Positions 1-8,373 of a DNA stretch of 38,838 nt are shown piece by piece. Below the pieces are notes generated by a model. It saw nothing but the letters and a program-made list of their open reading frames with translations, ran no database searches and had not been told where the DNA came from. The first letter of the stretch is position 1. Each line of letters opens with the position of its first letter. The translations under genes and the position numbers were made by a program. The DNA lies in NCBI GenBank assembly GCA_001941075.1, contig MSHH01000027.1:1-38838 (forward strand), written 5' to 3'. The DNA is from Oscillospiraceae bacterium Zagget6 (GTDB lineage Bacteria > Bacillota > Clostridia > Oscillospirales > Oscillospiraceae).

Positions 1-177
1 TGTTGCACTTGATTGACAACCTGCCCACCTCCCCTTTCAGGGGAGGCAAGAGGGGTAGGAGGTTGCCAAATGATAGTTTTCCATGGGAAACTTGTACTAT
101 TTTGGGCAAAGGTGCCGACCAAACAGCAAGCACTATCTGAACTAACAGCTAACGGCTAAAAGCTAATAGCTAATTTA
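1..177. repeat. Dispersed intergenic repeat, right-hand part, ending in a heptanucleotide array
   Basis: The stretch contains a short hairpin core (CCTCCCC...GGGGAGG near 28-46), a conserved middle part and a closing array of degenerate 7-bp units (CTAACGG, CTAAAAG, CTAATAG) at about 141-175. The middle and end align by eye with 11640-11792. The left end lies outside the window. The array abuts the carD stop codon. No gene is seen here. Confidence 0.75.
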
Positions 178-654
178 TTACGACACCGCCCGGAAAATGC
201 GTTCCTCCACCGACTCAAAGCTGACGTGCTGGCAGAGGACCACCTCGGAAATCAAAATCTGCTTGGCGGAGTGGAGCATCTTCCGCTCGCCGGTGGAGAG
301 GGCCTTCACCTGGTCCCGAAGCAGCAGACCCTTGATGACGGAAGCCACCTGCATCATGTTGCCGCTCTTGAGCTTTTCCATGTTCTCCCGGTAACGGCGG
401 TTCCAGTTGCCGTCCATGTCCACCGACAGGAAGGGGATGGCCGTGAGAACCTCCTCCGCCCGCTCCGCCGTGGCGATGGGCCGCACACCGATTTGCTCGC
501 TGGTGTCCACAGGAATCATCACCTTCATGTTGCCCACAGGCAGCTTGAGGCTGTAGTATTTTCGCACCGTGCCGTCAACCGTCCGCTCTACAATGTCATC
601 TACCGTACCTGCGCCGTGCATGGGATGCACGATCTGGTCGCCAATTTGAAACAT
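178..654 (-). CDS. carD: CarD/CdnL family transcriptional regulator
   Basis: This 158-residue protein begins MFQIGDQIVHPMHGAGTV, the usual opening of the CarD/CdnL RNA-polymerase-interacting (Tudor-like) domain, and is followed by a helical C-terminal part of about 90 residues. Members bind the RNA polymerase beta subunit and stabilise open promoter complexes, so the role is global transcription control in the cytoplasm. I chose ATG at 652-654 because the upstream in-frame TTG (669) lies inside the ribosome-binding site GGAGGTGGG. The gene is monocistronic: a sigma-A-like promoter lies 45-75 bases upstream, and the ispH/S1 terminator sits behind that. The family call is secure; the exact regulon is unknown. 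Confidence 0.93.
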   Translation of the reverse strand: MFQIGDQIVHPMHGAGTVDDIVERTVDGTVRKYYSLKLPVGNMKVMIPVDTSEQIGVRPIATAERAEEVLTAIPFLSVDMDGNWNRRYRENMEKLKSGNMMQVASVIKGLLLRDQVKALSTGERKMLHSAKQILISEVVLCQHVSFESVEERIFRAVS

Positions 655-699
655 GAGACCCACCTCCAAAAAGTTTAGACTTTCGCCTTATTATAGTAT

Positions 700-728
700 A
701 TTGTATCACCTTTTTCGGTGGAAAACAA
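700..728 (-). promoter_or_regulatory. Sigma-A promoter of carD
   Basis: On the - strand: TTGTTT (728-723), 17-bp spacer, TACAAT (705-700), about 45 bases before the start codon. A second TATAAT-like box follows closely but has no matching -35. Confidence 0.6.
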
Positions 729-741
729 CGGCAAAACGTAC

Positions 742-781
742 AAAAAAAGAAAAGCTCCCCCTCCGAAAAGGGGGAACTTTT
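742..781 (-). terminator. Rho-independent terminator of the ispH/S1 operon
   Basis: A 12-bp stem (770-781 with 750-761, one G-U pair) with an 8-base loop is followed on the - strand by seven T (748-742). It lies about 50 bases past the ispH/S1 stop. Confidence 0.85.
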
Positions 782-829
782 GCTAAAAAACCGTAGTTTT
801 ACGGGCGGCTTGGCCCGGAACGAACGGGA

Positions 830-2758
830 TCAGTCCTCGTCGTACTCCTCGCGCAGAACGGCGCGGCGGGACAGGGAGACCTTCTTGGCTTCCATGTTGA
901 TGTCGGTGATCTTGACCTCGACGATCTGGCCCTCAGCCAGCTCGTCCTCGGGCTTCTCCACCCGATGGTCGGCGATCTGGGAGATGTGGATCAGGCCATC
1001 CACGCCGGGAACGATCTCAGCGAAGGCACCGAAGCTCATCAGCTTGACGATCTTGACCTCGGCGTTGTCGCCGATGGAATACTGGCTGATGAAGTTCTCC
1101 CAGGGGGAGACGCTGCGGTCCTTCATGCCCAGAGAGATCTTCTTCTTCTCGGGGTCATACTTGATGACGTAAACGTCCACCACGTCGCCCACGGAGACGG
1201 CCTCGGAGGGGTGCTTGATGCGGCTCCAGGACAGCTCGGAGATGTGGACCATGCCGTCCACGCCGCCGATGTCCACGAACGCGCCGTAAGAGGTCAGGCT
1301 CTTGACGGTACCCTCATAGTGCTTATCCACCTCGATGTTGTCCCAGATGGCCTGGGCCTTGGCAGCGCGCTCTGCGGCGGCCACGGCGCGGATGGAACCC
1401 ACCACGCGGCGGCGGGAGCGGTTGACCTCGGTGATCTGCATCCGGGCGGTGGTGCCCACCAGGACGTCCATCGGCTCGTTGCGGCGCAGGCCGGTCTGAG
1501 AGGCGGGGACGAAAACGCGGATGCCGTTGACGTTGGCGACCACGCCGCCCTTGTTCTCCTCGCGGATATAGCCCTCGACGACGGTGCCGTTCTCACGGGC
1601 TTCCTCGATCATCTCCCAGTTCTTAGCAGCGTCCAGACGCTTCTTGGACAGGGTGACGATGCCGTCCTGGTCGTTGATGCGGGTGACCTGGGTCTCGATC
1701 TCATCGCCGACGTGAACCAGATCCTCCACCTTGACAGAGGGATCGTCAGACAGCTCGCTCAGCGGAATGTAGCCGGTGTGCTTTGTGCCCAGCTCGACCT
1801 GGATCTCAGTCGGAGTGATGTTCACAACGGTGCCTGTGACCTTGTCCCCTGTATTTAAAGTTTTGATCGATTTCTCCAGCATTTCGGCGAAAGATTCCTC
1901 GATCTCCATTTTTTCATCGCTCATAGTGTAAAAAACCTCCTTTATTATCCACCCGGGCGTAGACGCGCCCGCAGTGATTCCAACAGACGCTGCGCATTTA
2001 ATCGCATCCAATGGCAGCTCTGACGCCTGTTCGATCCAATAAACATGACTGCAATGCTGCTGACAGAGCTGAGCCAAATGACGGGTGTTGGCGCTCTTAT
2101 GGTCGCCAATGACCACCATGACCTCGCACTGTCGGGCCAAAAACTCTGCTTCTGACTGGCGCTGATACGTAGCATTACATATTGTATCAAATGTTTCCGC
2201 GTTTGTACAGAGTTTTTTTGCAATTTCCACAGCTTTTTTCCAAACTTCCCTGGTTGACGTTGTCTGAGAGACAAGTGTCAGCGGCAGGCTGTCACCCTCC
2301 GGCTGAGAGCGGATCCAGCGCTCCAATTCCTCGCCGGATTCCACCACCACGGCATTTTTGCACCATCCGGCGGTGGCTGTGACCTCGGCGTGGCCCCGCT
2401 TGCCCACGATGACGGGGATGCGGCCCCGCTCCTCCGCCTGGGCCACCAGCTTGTGGATGCGCTTCACGCTGGGGCAGGTGGCGTCAACCACCCGGAGGCC
2501 CCGGTTCTCCAAGTCCTCATAGACGGCGCGGCTTTCCCCGTGGGAACGGACCACCACCGCCGCCCCTTCGGGGATGTCCGCAGGGTCAGTGACGCAGGTC
2601 ATCCCCTCCTGGGCGAAGTGCTCCACCACATGGTCGTTGTGGACCAGGTGGCCCAGCATGGCGCAGGGCTTCCCCTCTGCGGCGGTCTGCTCCGCCAGCT
2701 CCACCGCCCGGCGCACGCCGTAGCAGAACCCGGCGGTTTTGGCTAAGGTGACGGTCAT
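830..2758 (-). CDS. ispH: Bifunctional IspH (HMB-PP reductase) / 30S ribosomal protein S1 fusion
   Basis: The 642-residue protein joins two complete proteins. Residues 1-278 are 4-hydroxy-3-methylbut-2-enyl diphosphate reductase, the last step of the MEP isoprenoid pathway. The iron-sulfur ligands C12, C95 and C194 are present, as are substrate residues H40, H73, H123 and E125. From residue 279 it is ribosomal protein S1 with four S1 RNA-binding repeats at about 304-373, 391-457, 477-546 and 562-631. Repeats 3 and 4 have the canonical GAFVDIGGVDGMVHISEL-type core. Such fusions are known in Clostridia. The gene overlaps plsC by 4 bp (ATGA) and ends the flavoprotein-cmk-plsC-ispH operon. An in-frame ATG at 1924 follows AAAGGAGG, so S1 might also be made alone. 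ispE, another MEP gene, is 14 kb away. Confidence 0.95.
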   Translation of the reverse strand: MTVTLAKTAGFCYGVRRAVELAEQTAAEGKPCAMLGHLVHNDHVVEHFAQEGMTCVTDPADIPEGAAVVVRSHGESRAVYEDLENRGLRVVDATCPSVKRIHKLVAQAEERGRIPVIVGKRGHAEVTATAGWCKNAVVVESGEELERWIRSQPEGDSLPLTLVSQTTSTREVWKKAVEIAKKLCTNAETFDTICNATYQRQSEAEFLARQCEVMVVIGDHKSANTRHLAQLCQQHCSHVYWIEQASELPLDAIKCAASVGITAGASTPGWIIKEVFYTMSDEKMEIEESFAEMLEKSIKTLNTGDKVTGTVVNITPTEIQVELGTKHTGYIPLSELSDDPSVKVEDLVHVGDEIETQVTRINDQDGIVTLSKKRLDAAKNWEMIEEARENGTVVEGYIREENKGGVVANVNGIRVFVPASQTGLRRNEPMDVLVGTTARMQITEVNRSRRRVVGSIRAVAAAERAAKAQAIWDNIEVDKHYEGTVKSLTSYGAFVDIGGVDGMVHISELSWSRIKHPSEAVSVGDVVDVYVIKYDPEKKKISLGMKDRSVSPWENFISQYSIGDNAEVKIVKLMSFGAFAEIVPGVDGLIHISQIADHRVEKPEDELAEGQIVEVKITDINMEAKKVSLSRRAVLREEYDED

Positions 2759-3402
2759 TTGGCCTCACTCTCCAGGGCGTAAATGCGGTTCAGCAGGTCG
2801 TCGGCCACGGCCTCCTGCTCCTCCTTGGTGGCCCGGCGTCCGGCGGGCTTGACCACGTAAGGCTCCCCGAACACCACTGTGGAGCGATGGAACATCTTCT
2901 TGGGCCGGGTGGAGTACACCGGCACGATGGGCGCGCCGGTTTTCAGGGCCAGCATCGCCGCGCCGGTCTTGGCGCTGCCCTCTTCGCCCTCGCCCACGCG
3001 GGTCCCTTCGGGGAACATCATCAGCTTGCAGCCGTCCTTCAGCACCCGCATGGCGTTTTTAATGGCGGACATATCGTTGTTGCCCCGGTCCACAGCGAAA
3101 GTGCCGATGGCGTCCAGCACCCGCCCCATGATGGGGATTTCCAACAGGGACTTTTTGGCCATAATGCGGATGATGTGCTTCCGGCTGGCGGCAAAGCAGA
3201 TCATGGGCGGGTCGGCCAGAGAGGTGTGGTTGGGGCAGATGATACACGGCCCCTCCGGGATGCGGTCCCGGTGGAGGACCTTAAAGGGATAGAAAAAGTT
3301 CCAGATGGGGTAGAGGATGACGTACAAAATGCGATAATTCCGCTCCTCCTGTGCCCGTGTACGCTTCTTTTTCTTCTTTTTCTCGTTCTTCTCGTCGGCC
3401 AT
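2755..3402 (-). CDS. plsC: 1-acyl-sn-glycerol-3-phosphate acyltransferase (PlsC)
   Basis: This 215-residue acyltransferase converts lysophosphatidic acid to phosphatidic acid at the inner face of the membrane. The catalytic HX4D motif is NHTSLAD (H59, D64) and the substrate motif is FPEGTR (130-135). The N-terminus is very lysine-rich (residues 4-14), then carries a hydrophobic segment at about 25-40 that probably anchors it to the membrane. It lies 4 bases from cmk and overlaps ispH by 4 bp, the typical cmk-plsC-ispH/rpsA order of Clostridia. Length is normal for the short PlsC class. Confidence 0.93.
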   Translation of the reverse strand: MADEKNEKKKKKKRTRAQEERNYRILYVILYPIWNFFYPFKVLHRDRIPEGPCIICPNHTSLADPPMICFAASRKHIIRIMAKKSLLEIPIMGRVLDAIGTFAVDRGNNDMSAIKNAMRVLKDGCKLMMFPEGTRVGEGEEGSAKTGAAMLALKTGAPIVPVYSTRPKKMFHRSTVVFGEPYVVKPAGRRATKEEQEAVADDLLNRIYALESEAK

Positions 3403-3406
3403 AGGC

Positions 3407-4081
3407 TCACATCCTCTCTCGAATGGCGTTCAGCAACAGTTGAAGGCTTTCTTCCAAATTATAGTGGGTGGTATCCACCAACACTGCGTCCTCCGCCTGG
3501 CGCAGAGGGGCGATGGGGCGGTTTTTGTCGTTCTCGTCCCGGAGGATGACGTCCGCCAGCACTTCCTCATAGGAAACGGCGCTGCCCTTGGCTTGCAGCT
3601 CCTTCCAGCGGCGCTCGGCTCTGGCCTCCGGCGCGGCGGTCAGGAACAGCTTGACCGCCGCCTGGGGCAGCACCACGGTGCCGATGTCCCGCCCGTCCAT
3701 GACAACACTGTGTTTTTTTGCCAAATCCCGCTGCAAATCCAGCAGAAAGGCCCGGACCGCGGGAATGGCCGACACCGCCGAGGTGTAGAGGGACAGCTCC
3801 GGCTGACGGATTTCCTCCGTCACGTCCTCGCCGTTGAGCAGCATGTGCTGCAAGCCGTCCTCCCCGTAAAACAGCTCCGGCTGAATTTCCGGCAGGCGGG
3901 CGGCGATGGCCTCGCCGTCGCTGCGGTCAATGCCCGCCCGGTAGCAATACAGGGCCACGGTGCGGTAGATCGCGCCGGTGTCCACGTACAAAAAGCCCAG
4001 CTCTGCGGCCACCTTTCGGGCCAGGGTGCTTTTCCCCGCCCCGCTGGGGCCGTCAATGGCTACGCTGATTCGTTTTTCCAT
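3407..4081 (-). CDS. cmk: Cytidylate kinase
   Basis: The protein phosphorylates CMP/dCMP with ATP. It opens MEKRISVAIDGPSGAGKST, giving a P-loop at residues 11-19, and carries the NMP-binding segment with MDGRDIGTVVLP typical of Cmk. It has 224 residues from ATG 4081, normal for the family. An ATG nine bases upstream (4090) is also possible, but AAAGGAG is better spaced for 4081. The start lies inside the 3' end of the upstream flavoprotein gene, so translation is probably coupled. Confidence 0.93.
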   Translation of the reverse strand: MEKRISVAIDGPSGAGKSTLARKVAAELGFLYVDTGAIYRTVALYCYRAGIDRSDGEAIAARLPEIQPELFYGEDGLQHMLLNGEDVTEEIRQPELSLYTSAVSAIPAVRAFLLDLQRDLAKKHSVVMDGRDIGTVVLPQAAVKLFLTAAPEARAERRWKELQAKGSAVSYEEVLADVILRDENDKNRPIAPLRQAEDAVLVDTTHYNLEESLQLLLNAIRERM

Positions 4082-5338
4082 GCTCCTCATTCTCCTTTGT
4101 CGCTGCGCTGCGGCCCGCCGCCGCGCCGGTGGCCCAGGCCGCCTGTAGGTTGAAGCCGCCGGTGTAGCCGTCGATGTCCAGCACCTCCCCGGCGAAGTAC
4201 AGCCCGGCGCACTTTTTGGAGGCCATGGTGGTGGAGTTCACCTCGCTGAGCTTGACGCCGCCAGAAGTGACGATGGCCTCCGCCACGGGCCGGGTTCCGG
4301 TGATTTCCAGCCGGAAGGTTTTCAGCTCCTCCACCAGCCGCCGCCGCTGGCCTTTGGTCACATCATGTACCTTGGTCTCCGGCGGAATGTCCGTCCGCCG
4401 CAGCACCACCGGAATCATCAGCCGGGGCAGCAGACCACCCAGCACGTTTTGCACGTCCCGATTGGGATTCTGGCCGAAGTCCCGCAAAATGCGCTCGTCC
4501 AGCTGCTTTTCCGACAGGGCGGGTTTCAGGTCTATTATAGCAGAGTATTTGTCTTTGTCAAAGCCCTGTAAACAGGCGCTGGCAGAAAGCACCAGCGGCC
4601 CGGAGAAGCCGAAGTGGGTGAAGAGCAGCTCGCCAAAGCCCTCGTAGACCGTCTTTTTCTTCTGGTTTTTGACCTTCAGCGTCACGTTGCGGAGAGACAG
4701 CCCCTGCATTTGTTGGCAGTCCTCCCCTGCCGTCACCAGCGGCACCAGCGAGGCGCGGGCGGGGACCAGCGTGTGGCCCACGGACCGGGCCAGGGCGTAG
4801 CCGTCCCCGGTGGACCCGGTGGCGGGGTAGGACACGCCGCCGGTGGCGGCGATGACCGCGTCGGCCGGAGGGTGCGCCCGTCCTCCAGCGTTACGCCGGA
4901 GACCCCGTCCTCTGTTTGCAGCAGCGCCGTCACCCGCCCGGTGACGGTTTTCACCCCCAGGCGGCGCAGCTCGTAAAACAGCGCGTCGATGACGTCGGCC
5001 GCCCGGTTCGAGACGGGGAACACCCGGTTGCCCCGCTCCACCTTCAGCGGCACGCCCAATCCCTCGAAAAACACCTGGGCGTCCTCCGGGGAAAAGCGGC
5101 TCAGGGCGCTGTGGAGGAACCGCCCCCCTCTGGGGTAGTTTTGCAGTGCCTCCTCCACCGGGCAGCGGTTGGTCAGGTTGCACCGGCCCTTGCCGGTGAT
5201 GTAGAGCTTGCGCCCCACCTTTTCGTTCCGCTCGATGAGCGTCACGGCGGCGCCCGCCCGGGCCGCAGTGATGGCGGCCATCATGCCGGCGGCTCCGCCG
5301 CCGATGACAATTACGGTGTTCAAAAGGCTCCCCCTCAT
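4053..5338 (-). pseudogene. BaiN/RdsA (HI0933, YhiN) family FAD/NAD(P)-dependent oxidoreductase, frameshifted as sequenced
   Basis: Two reading frames together make one flavoprotein of about 420 residues. The N-terminal half (from 5338/5323 to about 4866) has the FAD-binding NTVIVIGGGAAGMMAAI motif and GRKLYITGKGRCNLTN, a hallmark of this family. The C-terminal half (from about 4864 to 4053) resumes with ADAVIAATGGVSYPATGSTG and runs to the conserved GFNLQAAWATG end. They are separated by one missing base near 4865: reading CTCCGGGCC instead of CTCCGGCC would restore the usual LEDGRTLRADAVIAATGG. All other motifs are intact, so either a recent mutation or a sequencing error in a short G run is possible. 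The start is ATG 5338 or TTG 5323, the latter preceded by GGGGGAG. The 3' end overlaps cmk by 29 bases. Confidence 0.85.
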
Positions 5339-5439
5339 ACAAAAACGAAGCCAGTTCCCGGAAGAACTGACTCCGGCCAAAGTGGTTGTAGGGAAATTGG
5401 AAAAGAAACGGCGCTGATTTAACACATTTGCGCAGTCGT

Positions 5440-5550
5440 TACGTGAAACCCCTCCGCCACCGCCTAAAGGCGGCGGCCCTCCTCCCCTTTCAGGGGCGGC
5501 GAGAGGGGTGGTCGGTTTCAAAAGGATAGTTCTTCGAGAAAAACGCCTGC
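5440..5550. repeat. Dispersed hairpin-core repeat copy
   Basis: A chain of small hairpins (CCGCCT-AA-AGGCGG; CCTCCCC...) is followed by GAGGGG and a GTCGGTT-type tail. The same core recurs at 1-70, 11579-11690 and 18607-18720. This copy lacks heptanucleotide arrays. It fills most of the gap between the flavoprotein and rpiR genes. Confidence 0.7.
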
Positions 5551-5567
5551 TTTGTTGAGTAAAACCT

Positions 5568-6434
5568 TTACCTCCGGTCCGTCCGCTCGTACACGTCGTA
5601 CTCCTGCCAAATCTGCTCCAAATGGCTCAGGTTGTGCTCCAGCTTCTCGGCGCGGATGCGGCTGACCGACACGATGAGGGCCGTCACCAGGCTCAGCGGG
5701 GCCACCAGAGAGTCCACGAAGGAGGCCATATCGCTCTTGGCCAGCAGGGAAACGTCTGCGATCTCCGCCAGAGGGGAGGCTTTGCTGTCGGTGATGGCGA
5801 TGGCGGTGGCTCCCCGGTCCTTGGCGTACCGCATGGCCTGCACCGTCCGCCGGGAATAGCGGGGGAAGGACAGTCCGATGAGCACGTCCCCTTCTTTGAT
5901 GTGGAGAATTTGCTCGAAAGTCTCGCTCATGGCGCTGGTCTCCACGCAAATCACGTCGTCGAACATGAACCGGAAGTAATAGGTCAGGAACTCCGCCAGA
6001 GCGGACGCAGAGCGCACGCCCAGAATGTAAAGCCGCTTGGCCCCGGCGATGCGCTGCACCGCCTCGTTGAAGGTGGCCCGTTCCGTCTCCTCCAGGGTCA
6101 GGCGGATCTTTTCGATGTCCGACTGCATGACCATGCTCAGCACGTCCTGGTTGCCGATGCGGTCCTTTGACACCTCGATGCGCTGGATGGAGGTCAGCTT
6201 GTTGCGGATCATCTCCTGAAGGGCCTTCTGCATACTGGGGTAGCCGTCGAAGCCCAGCTCCGCCGCGAAGCGCACCACCGTGGATTCGCTGACGTTGACC
6301 GTCCGGCCCAGCTTGCTGGCGGTCATAAACGCCGCCTTGTCGTAAGAATTGAGAATAAAGTTGGCAATCAGCTTTTGTCCCTTGGAAAAATGGGGCATAT
6401 TTTCCTGGATGGTCGCCAAAATGTCGTTCGCCAT
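5568..6434 (-). CDS. MurR/RpiR family transcriptional regulator
   Basis: The 288-residue protein has an N-terminal HTH_6 domain (about 1-78, with the recognition segment VNVSESTVVRFAAELGFDGY) and a C-terminal SIS sugar-isomerase-like domain (about 120-255, LYILGVRSASALAEF and GLSFPRYSRRTVQAMRYA). The family binds phosphosugars through the SIS domain to control sugar or cell-wall amino sugar genes. No sugar gene is adjacent, so the ligand cannot be inferred. It is a single-gene unit with its own promoter, and a TTGCA-N8-TGCAA palindrome covers that promoter, compatible with self-regulation. GAGGAG lies 10 bases before the ATG. Confidence 0.93.
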   Translation of the reverse strand: MANDILATIQENMPHFSKGQKLIANFILNSYDKAAFMTASKLGRTVNVSESTVVRFAAELGFDGYPSMQKALQEMIRNKLTSIQRIEVSKDRIGNQDVLSMVMQSDIEKIRLTLEETERATFNEAVQRIAGAKRLYILGVRSASALAEFLTYYFRFMFDDVICVETSAMSETFEQILHIKEGDVLIGLSFPRYSRRTVQAMRYAKDRGATAIAITDSKASPLAEIADVSLLAKSDMASFVDSLVAPLSLVTALIVSVSRIRAEKLEHNLSHLEQIWQEYDVYERTDRR

Positions 6435-6502
6435 AAAAAACCTGCTCCTCTTTTGTTTTGTGGATAGGGTCTCTGCTTTGGTTCGCTGTTTTTGTTAGAG
6501 AT

Positions 6503-6531
6503 ACTATACCCTTTTGCAGCAGGAATTGCAA
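6503..6531 (-). promoter_or_regulatory. Promoter of the rpiR gene with overlapping palindrome
   Basis: On the - strand: TTGCAA (6531-6526), 17 bp, TATAGT (6508-6503). The palindrome TTGCA-N8-TGCAA spans 6514-6531, covering the -35 and most of the spacer. Further TTGCAA-like words lie just upstream. Operator function is inferred from position only. Confidence 0.55.
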
Positions 6532-6576
6532 GCTATTTTTGCAAGTTTTTTTTCGCTTCTTGCATTTTGGCGGTTT

Positions 6577-7290
6577 TCACAGGGCTTTCAGCCGCTGAAT
6601 TTCCTCAGTTGTGAGATAACGCCAGCACCCGGCGTTCAAATCGCCCAAGCGCAGCGTCCCCTCCCGCACCCGGCGGAGACGGTGGACCGTCAGTCCGCAG
6701 GCGGCGCACATTTTCCGCACCTGGCGGTTTTTCCCCTGGCGGATGGTGAAGGACAGCAGGGCGGAGCCTTCCTCCCCGGAGGGCAGGGCGCGGACCTCCG
6801 CCCCCCGGTAGGTCACGCCCTCCACGGTCATGTCCCGACGCAGCCGGGGCAGGGCGGCCTCCACGTCCCCCGTCACCCGCACCAGGTACTCTTTCTCCAC
6901 CTGATGGCTGGGGTGGGTCAGGCGCTGGGTCAGTTCCCCGTCGTTGGTCAGCAGCAGCAGCCCCTCGGAGTTCAGGTCCAGCCGCCCCACGGGGTAGACC
7001 CGCTGGTCGCAGTCGGCCACCAGCTGGGCCACGGTCTTGCGGCCCTGCTCGTCGGAGAGGGTGGTGACGTATCCCCGGGGCTTGTTCAGCAGCAGATACA
7101 CCAATTCTGTCTGTCGGGGCAGCTCCGCCCCGTCCACGGCGATCACGTCCCGGTCCGGGTCGGCCTGCTGGCCCAGCGTAGCCGGGACGCCGTTCACCGT
7201 CACCCGGCCCGCCTGAATATACCGCTCCGCCGCCCGGCGGGACAGCACGCCCCGGGCGGAGAGAATTTTTTGCAGCCGCTCCACGGTCAC
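6577..7290 (-). CDS. RsuA/RluB family 16S/23S rRNA pseudouridine synthase (3' part of the fused frame)
   Basis: If read from GTG 7290, the product is a 237-residue pseudouridine synthase. An S4 RNA-binding domain comes first (ERLQKILSARGVLSRRAAE, RVTVNG), followed by the catalytic domain with VGRLDLNSEGLLLLTNDG containing the active-site Asp, and the C-terminal GKNRQVRKMCAA motif. GGAGG ends four bases before the GTG. It is the last gene of the scpAB operon, where an rluB homologue follows scpB or dacF in many Firmicutes. A second paralogue lies at 24347-25081. Which rRNA uridine is modified cannot be told from the sequence. Confidence 0.8.
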   Translation of the reverse strand: MTVERLQKILSARGVLSRRAAERYIQAGRVTVNGVPATLGQQADPDRDVIAVDGAELPRQTELVYLLLNKPRGYVTTLSDEQGRKTVAQLVADCDQRVYPVGRLDLNSEGLLLLTNDGELTQRLTHPSHQVEKEYLVRVTGDVEAALPRLRRDMTVEGVTYRGAEVRALPSGEEGSALLSFTIRQGKNRQVRKMCAACGLTVHRLRRVREGTLRLGDLNAGCWRYLTTEEIQRLKAL

Positions 7291-8373
7291 TCTGCCTCCG
7301 TCTGGGGGGGTGTAGATCAGGTCGGTGCGGCCAATTTCCTCGCCGTCCAGGTAGTAGACGATGCGGCCCACCACGTCCCCCTCTTTTATGGTCACGTCGC
7401 TGTTCTGGGGCAGGCGCATCCGGGCGTAGACCTTTTGAGCCTCCGCGTCGGTCAGGGGATAGGCGACGGTATCCGCAGCGGTCAGGGTATAATCCGTGCC
7501 GCCCGCCGTCAGGGTGGTGACCACGTCTCCGGCCTCACAGAAGGTGTGGGTGGGGTAGGTCTCAAAGGCCCAGTCGTAGACGGCGATATGGTCCTGATAG
7601 TCGTAGGAGTCCGCCAGGGTGCAGCAGACGATGCGCTGGCCAGTGTCCGGGTCCTCAAAGCAGGAGACCAGCGTCCGCCCCGCTGCGGAGGTGTAGCCGG
7701 TCTTGATGCCGATGCAGCGGCTGTCCATGCCCAGCAGCTGGTTGTGGTTTTCGATTTTCCAGCCGTCCTCGGTCTCGATATAGGTGGTGCCCACGATTTC
7801 CGCGAACAGCTCGTTTTGGATGGCGTAGCACCCCAGCAGGCACATGTCGTAGGCGGTGGAGTAGTTGCCCTCGTCCACCAGACCGTTGGGGTTGCCGTAG
7901 AGGGTGTTCTCCATGCCCAGCTCCTGGGCCTTCTCGTTCATCAGCGCCACGAAGGATTCCTCATCCCCGGCGATGGTCTCCGCCAGCAGCATGGCCGCGT
8001 CGTTGCCGCTGCGGAGCATGGCCCCGTAGATACAGGAGCGCAGGGTGATTTTATCCCCCACTTCCATATAGAGGGAGCTGCCGTCCTCGGCGTTGGCGGT
8101 CTCGGAGCAGGTCAACACCTGCTCCAAATCCTCCTCGCTGCTCAGCTCGCAGGCCAGCAGGCCGGTCATGATTTTGGTGATGCTGGCGATGGGGCGCTGC
8201 TTGTTGGCGTTGTTGGAGTACAGCACCCGCCCGGAGTCCACGTCCATGACGCAGGTGGCCACGGCGTTGGTGGAGATGGCAAACGCGCTGCCCACGCCGC
8301 CCAGGGTCAGGCACACCGCCAGCAGTCCGGCCAGCAGCCGCCGAACGCATTTTTTCCCTGTGTTATTCTTCAC
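6577..8373 (-). CDS. D-alanyl-D-alanine carboxypeptidase (DacF/PBP5-like) fused in frame to an RsuA/RluB pseudouridine synthase
   Basis: As sequenced this is one 598-codon frame. Residues 1-32 form a signal peptide ending in SAFA. Residues 33-360 are a penicillin-binding D,D-carboxypeptidase with S64-I-T-K67, SGN (122-124) and KTG (224-226), an exported enzyme that trims peptidoglycan stem peptides. From 362 on it is a cytoplasmic-type rRNA pseudouridine synthase. An export signal fused to a ribosome enzyme makes no functional sense. The join lies at a run of seven G (7304-7310 on +). With six, DacF would end in a TGA that overlaps the GTG of the synthase as GTGA, preceded by GGAGG. I therefore believe two genes are present: dacF 7287-8373 and the synthase 6577-7290. 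The start is a GTG inside the 3' end of ytfJ. Confidence 0.8.
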   Translation of the reverse strand: MKNNTGKKCVRRLLAGLLAVCLTLGGVGSAFAISTNAVATCVMDVDSGRVLYSNNANKQRPIASITKIMTGLLACELSSEEDLEQVLTCSETANAEDGSSLYMEVGDKITLRSCIYGAMLRSGNDAAMLLAETIAGDEESFVALMNEKAQELGMENTLYGNPNGLVDEGNYSTAYDMCLLGCYAIQNELFAEIVGTTYIETEDGWKIENHNQLLGMDSRCIGIKTGYTSAAGRTLVSCFEDPDTGQRIVCCTLADSYDYQDHIAVYDWAFETYPTHTFCEAGDVVTTLTAGGTDYTLTAADTVAYPLTDAEAQKVYARMRLPQNSDVTIKEGDVVGRIVYYLDGEEIGRTDLIYTPPDGGRVTVERLQKILSARGVLSRRAAERYIQAGRVTVNGVPATLGQQADPDRDVIAVDGAELPRQTELVYLLLNKPRGYVTTLSDEQGRKTVAQLVADCDQRVYPVGRLDLNSEGLLLLTNDGELTQRLTHPSHQVEKEYLVRVTGDVEAALPRLRRDMTVEGVTYRGAEVRALPSGEEGSALLSFTIRQGKNRQVRKMCAACGLTVHRLRRVREGTLRLGDLNAGCWRYLTTEEIQRLKAL

